A stretch of DNA of 46,313 nucleotides from positions 1 through 46,313 of the forward strand of contig JALEJO010000058.1 in the NCBI GenBank assembly GCA_022769365.1. Direction: 5' to 3'. This stretch comes from Oscillospiraceae bacterium. GTDB lineage: Bacteria; Bacillota; Clostridia; Oscillospirales; Ruminococcaceae. This document shows positions 44,589-46,313 of the stretch, one piece after another. The position numbers and the translations under genes were made by a program. The notes under the pieces were generated by a model that saw only the letters and a list, made by a program, of their open reading frames with translations, did not search any database and had not been told where the DNA came from. Each line of letters begins with the position of its first letter. The first letter of the stretch is position 1.

Positions 44589-45971
44589 ATGAAATATTCA
44601 AAAAGCATAAAAAGTATAAAGCGTGGAAGATTTCTGACTATTATCATTCTTTGTATGTTTCTTGCAGGTCTTGTAATACTTGTTTTTAAGGTTACAACTC
44701 AGGCAAATTTCTATATGTCAAATTCAAAAGAACAGAAACTTGGCAAAATATACGACAGGGAAGGCGATGTTTTATACGATAAAGAGGCATCTGTTGAAAA
44801 TTATTCACACGATCATTTTATCGATATAGGCAACCTTATAGGCGATGACAGCGGTCAGATGACTAATACTTTGCTCGACAACAACAGAGAACTCCTTGTT
44901 AACTACAGCTTTCTTACAGGCAGTCAGGATGACGGTAAGGCGGCAATATATACAAGTCTTATTCATTCTGTAAACCGCAAAGTATATGATGCGTTTGGTA
45001 GTAAAAACGGAACAGTTATATCATATAATTACAAAACAGGTGAAATTTACACTTGTTTCAGCAAACCAAGCGTAAACATTCTTGATGGATATGATAACAT
45101 TGATTCACTTGAAGCTGGAAGTCTTTTGTGCAAAGCATTTTACGGAACAGTTCCGGGTTCGACTCAAAAAATTTCAACAACAGCGGCGGCAATTGACACA
45201 ATGGGATACGATGCTTTAAGTTCAAAAATATTCAATTGCAGCGGTGTTTATAAAAATGCTGAAGGTGATGATATTAAATGTCATAAGTCAAGCGGTCACG
45301 GTGATGAGGATATATCAGCGGCTTTTGCAAACAGTTGCAACTCATATTTTGCACAGCTTGTTGCAGACCCTTCTCTTCCTCTTGATTCATTAAAAAAATC
45401 ATATGAAAAAATGGGATATGCTTTAAATGGAGAAAAAGGTTCAAAATTCAGCATAGACGGAATACTCAGTTTCAAAGCGTCAACAACTCTCACAGATTCA
45501 AATAATTTCAATACCCAATGGGGTGCAATGGGACAGGGTGAAACGCTTGTAAGCCCTTGTCAGTCAATGGTATGGCAGAGTGCCATAGCCAATAAGACAG
45601 GCATAACAACAAACCCTTACTTTATAACTCGTGCAACTGATGTATTCGGTGAGGAAAGCTATAAAGCCTCTACAAGCTACAGCGACAGTACAGTTTTTTC
45701 TCAGGACGCAGCTTCTCACCTTTATGATATAATGGTAAAAAACGGTACTGAAAACTATTCAAGTATTGGTTATACAGTAGGCGTTAAAAGCGGTACAGCA
45801 CAAGTTGAAGACGGTGCAAAAGAAAATTCACTTCTTTCAGGTTTTTGCGTTGACGAAAATCTGCCTGTTGCTTTTTGCATTGTTATAGAAGATAGAAAAG
45901 CAGGCGAAATTTCAACAAATGAAATTGCAAAAATTCTTCTTTCTTCAATAGATTCAGCTATAAATAATTAG
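44589..45971 (+). CDS. Class B penicillin-binding protein (PbpA-like transpeptidase)
   Basis: Cross-links peptidoglycan outside the membrane, probably as partner of the adjacent SEDS protein. I start at the ATG at 44589; a GTG at 44580 is in frame but sits too near the ribosome binding site. The 460-residue protein has one N-terminal membrane helix (about 15-36), a short N-terminal domain including IYDREGDVLYD, and a transpeptidase domain. Active-site motifs are complete: SxxK as STQK with Ser191, SxN as SCN at 249-251, and KSG at 400-402 followed by TAQ. The protein is shorter than FtsI or PBP2 and resembles actinobacterial PbpA. A repeat element begins right after its stop. Confidence 0.92.
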   Translation: MKYSKSIKSIKRGRFLTIIILCMFLAGLVILVFKVTTQANFYMSNSKEQKLGKIYDREGDVLYDKEASVENYSHDHFIDIGNLIGDDSGQMTNTLLDNNRELLVNYSFLTGSQDDGKAAIYTSLIHSVNRKVYDAFGSKNGTVISYNYKTGEIYTCFSKPSVNILDGYDNIDSLEAGSLLCKAFYGTVPGSTQKISTTAAAIDTMGYDALSSKIFNCSGVYKNAEGDDIKCHKSSGHGDEDISAAFANSCNSYFAQLVADPSLPLDSLKKSYEKMGYALNGEKGSKFSIDGILSFKASTTLTDSNNFNTQWGAMGQGETLVSPCQSMVWQSAIANKTGITTNPYFITRATDVFGEESYKASTSYSDSTVFSQDAASHLYDIMVKNGTENYSSIGYTVGVKSGTAQVEDGAKENSLLSGFCVDENLPVAFCIVIEDRKAGEISTNEIAKILLSSIDSAINN

Positions 45972-46222
45972 GAAGCGGCGTGTCGCCGCAGCCAAGTCAC
46001 CCCACGTTACTAATAATATAAGGGGAATTTTTTGGTCAAAGCCCCTGCCAGGGGCAATTTAGCTTTTTGCGTTTCTACCCCTCAGTCAAGCCTTACGGCT
46101 TGCCAGCTTCCCTTTCAGGAGAGCCTTAGAAAGAGACTTTGTAAATTTAAAAAATCCCTATTTTAAGCCTCCCCTGAAAGGGGAGGGAGACCGCCTTTAG
46201 GCGGTGGAGGGGTTAATATTGT
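45972..46222 (+). repeat. Modular palindromic repeat element, copy 4
   Basis: Starts directly after the PBP stop. Order: GCGGCG-TGT-CGCCGC (45975-45989), CCAAGTCACCCCACGTTA, GCCCCTGCCAGGGGC, the shared CAAGCC/GGCTTG core (46077-46128), CTCCCCTGAAAGGGGAG, and ACCGCC-TTTA-GGCGGT (46190-46205). It matches copy 1 inverted over most of its length. It lies between the PBP gene and the terminator at 46255, so it is probably transcribed as a 3' untranslated region. Confidence 0.88.
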
Positions 46223-46254
46223 AATTGAATTTATATATTAATAATTAGATTTTT

Positions 46255-46286
46255 AAATCTCCTCTTTTAAAAGGGGAGATTTTTTT
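46255..46286 (+). terminator. Terminator of the FHA-SEDS-PBP operon
   Basis: AAATCTCCTCTT pairs with AAGGGGAGATTT (one G-U pair) around TTAA, followed by a T-run. It is the first terminator after the PBP gene. Confidence 0.85.
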
Positions 46287-46313
46287 AACTTGCTTTATTA
46301 CAAAATCAGTACA

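Noticed and set aside
20801-46222. CRISPR array or insertion sequence for the dispersed repeats
   Set aside because: The copies are kilobases apart, there are no regular spacers, and no transposase or Cas gene is present.

Overview
The window looks like chromosomal DNA from a low-GC Gram-positive anaerobe of the Clostridia, most likely an Oscillospiraceae/Ruminococcus-type gut bacterium. This rests on the AT-rich codon use, consensus sigma-A promoters (several are TTGACA-N17-TATAAT), AGGAGG ribosome binding sites, class II aldolase, Rex, the long form of HPF, and a secreted leucine-rich-repeat protein carrying a type I dockerin as found in cellulosome- or amylosome-forming Ruminococcus. Species assignment is inference. 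Most genes lie on the + strand.

Layout. 1-116 is the start of a divergent exported protein. 253-1611 is citrate synthase behind a perfect promoter overlapped by a 15-bp inverted repeat. 1691-12195 is one long co-directional cluster: lipoprotein, response regulator, histidine kinase, YqhQ-like protein, prmC, recA, recX, rimO, pgsA and two membrane proteins, closed by a terminator. rpoB and rpoC (12476-20151) form their own unit, without the usual ribosomal-protein neighbours. A small minus-strand GNAT unit, galE, a MATE exporter, an Rpn/PD-(D/E)XK protein and the LRR-dockerin protein follow. 26405-28502 is a minus-strand two-component system. 28835-31098 is an ECF-type sigma factor and its DUF4179-type membrane partner, behind two near-identical promoter-like blocks. 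Then come rpsT, a membrane glycerophosphodiester phosphodiesterase, a DUF2500-like protein, rex, a 575-bp gap packed with a DnaA-box-like 9-mer, rlmB, a degenerate P-type-ATPase-like protein, an LCP protein, fba, hpf (minus) and an FHA / SEDS / class B PBP cell-wall operon.

Four copies of a modular, palindrome-rich repeat (about 180-320 bp) sit at 20801, 31131, 33865 and 45972. Stem sequences differ between copies by paired substitutions, so the hairpins seem to be maintained. No transposase is present.

The strongest candidates for something new are: (1) the TTTTCAACA cluster between rex and rlmB; (2) the modular hairpin repeat family; (3) a P-type ATPase-like protein that has lost its catalytic motifs and gained a 300-residue charged N-terminus; (4) a possible minus-strand small RNA at 26140-26296 whose -35 region is replaced by two perfect 11-bp direct repeats, next to an OmpR-family regulator; (5) the duplicated ECF-type promoter blocks. 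All calls come from reading the sequence; no database search was run.
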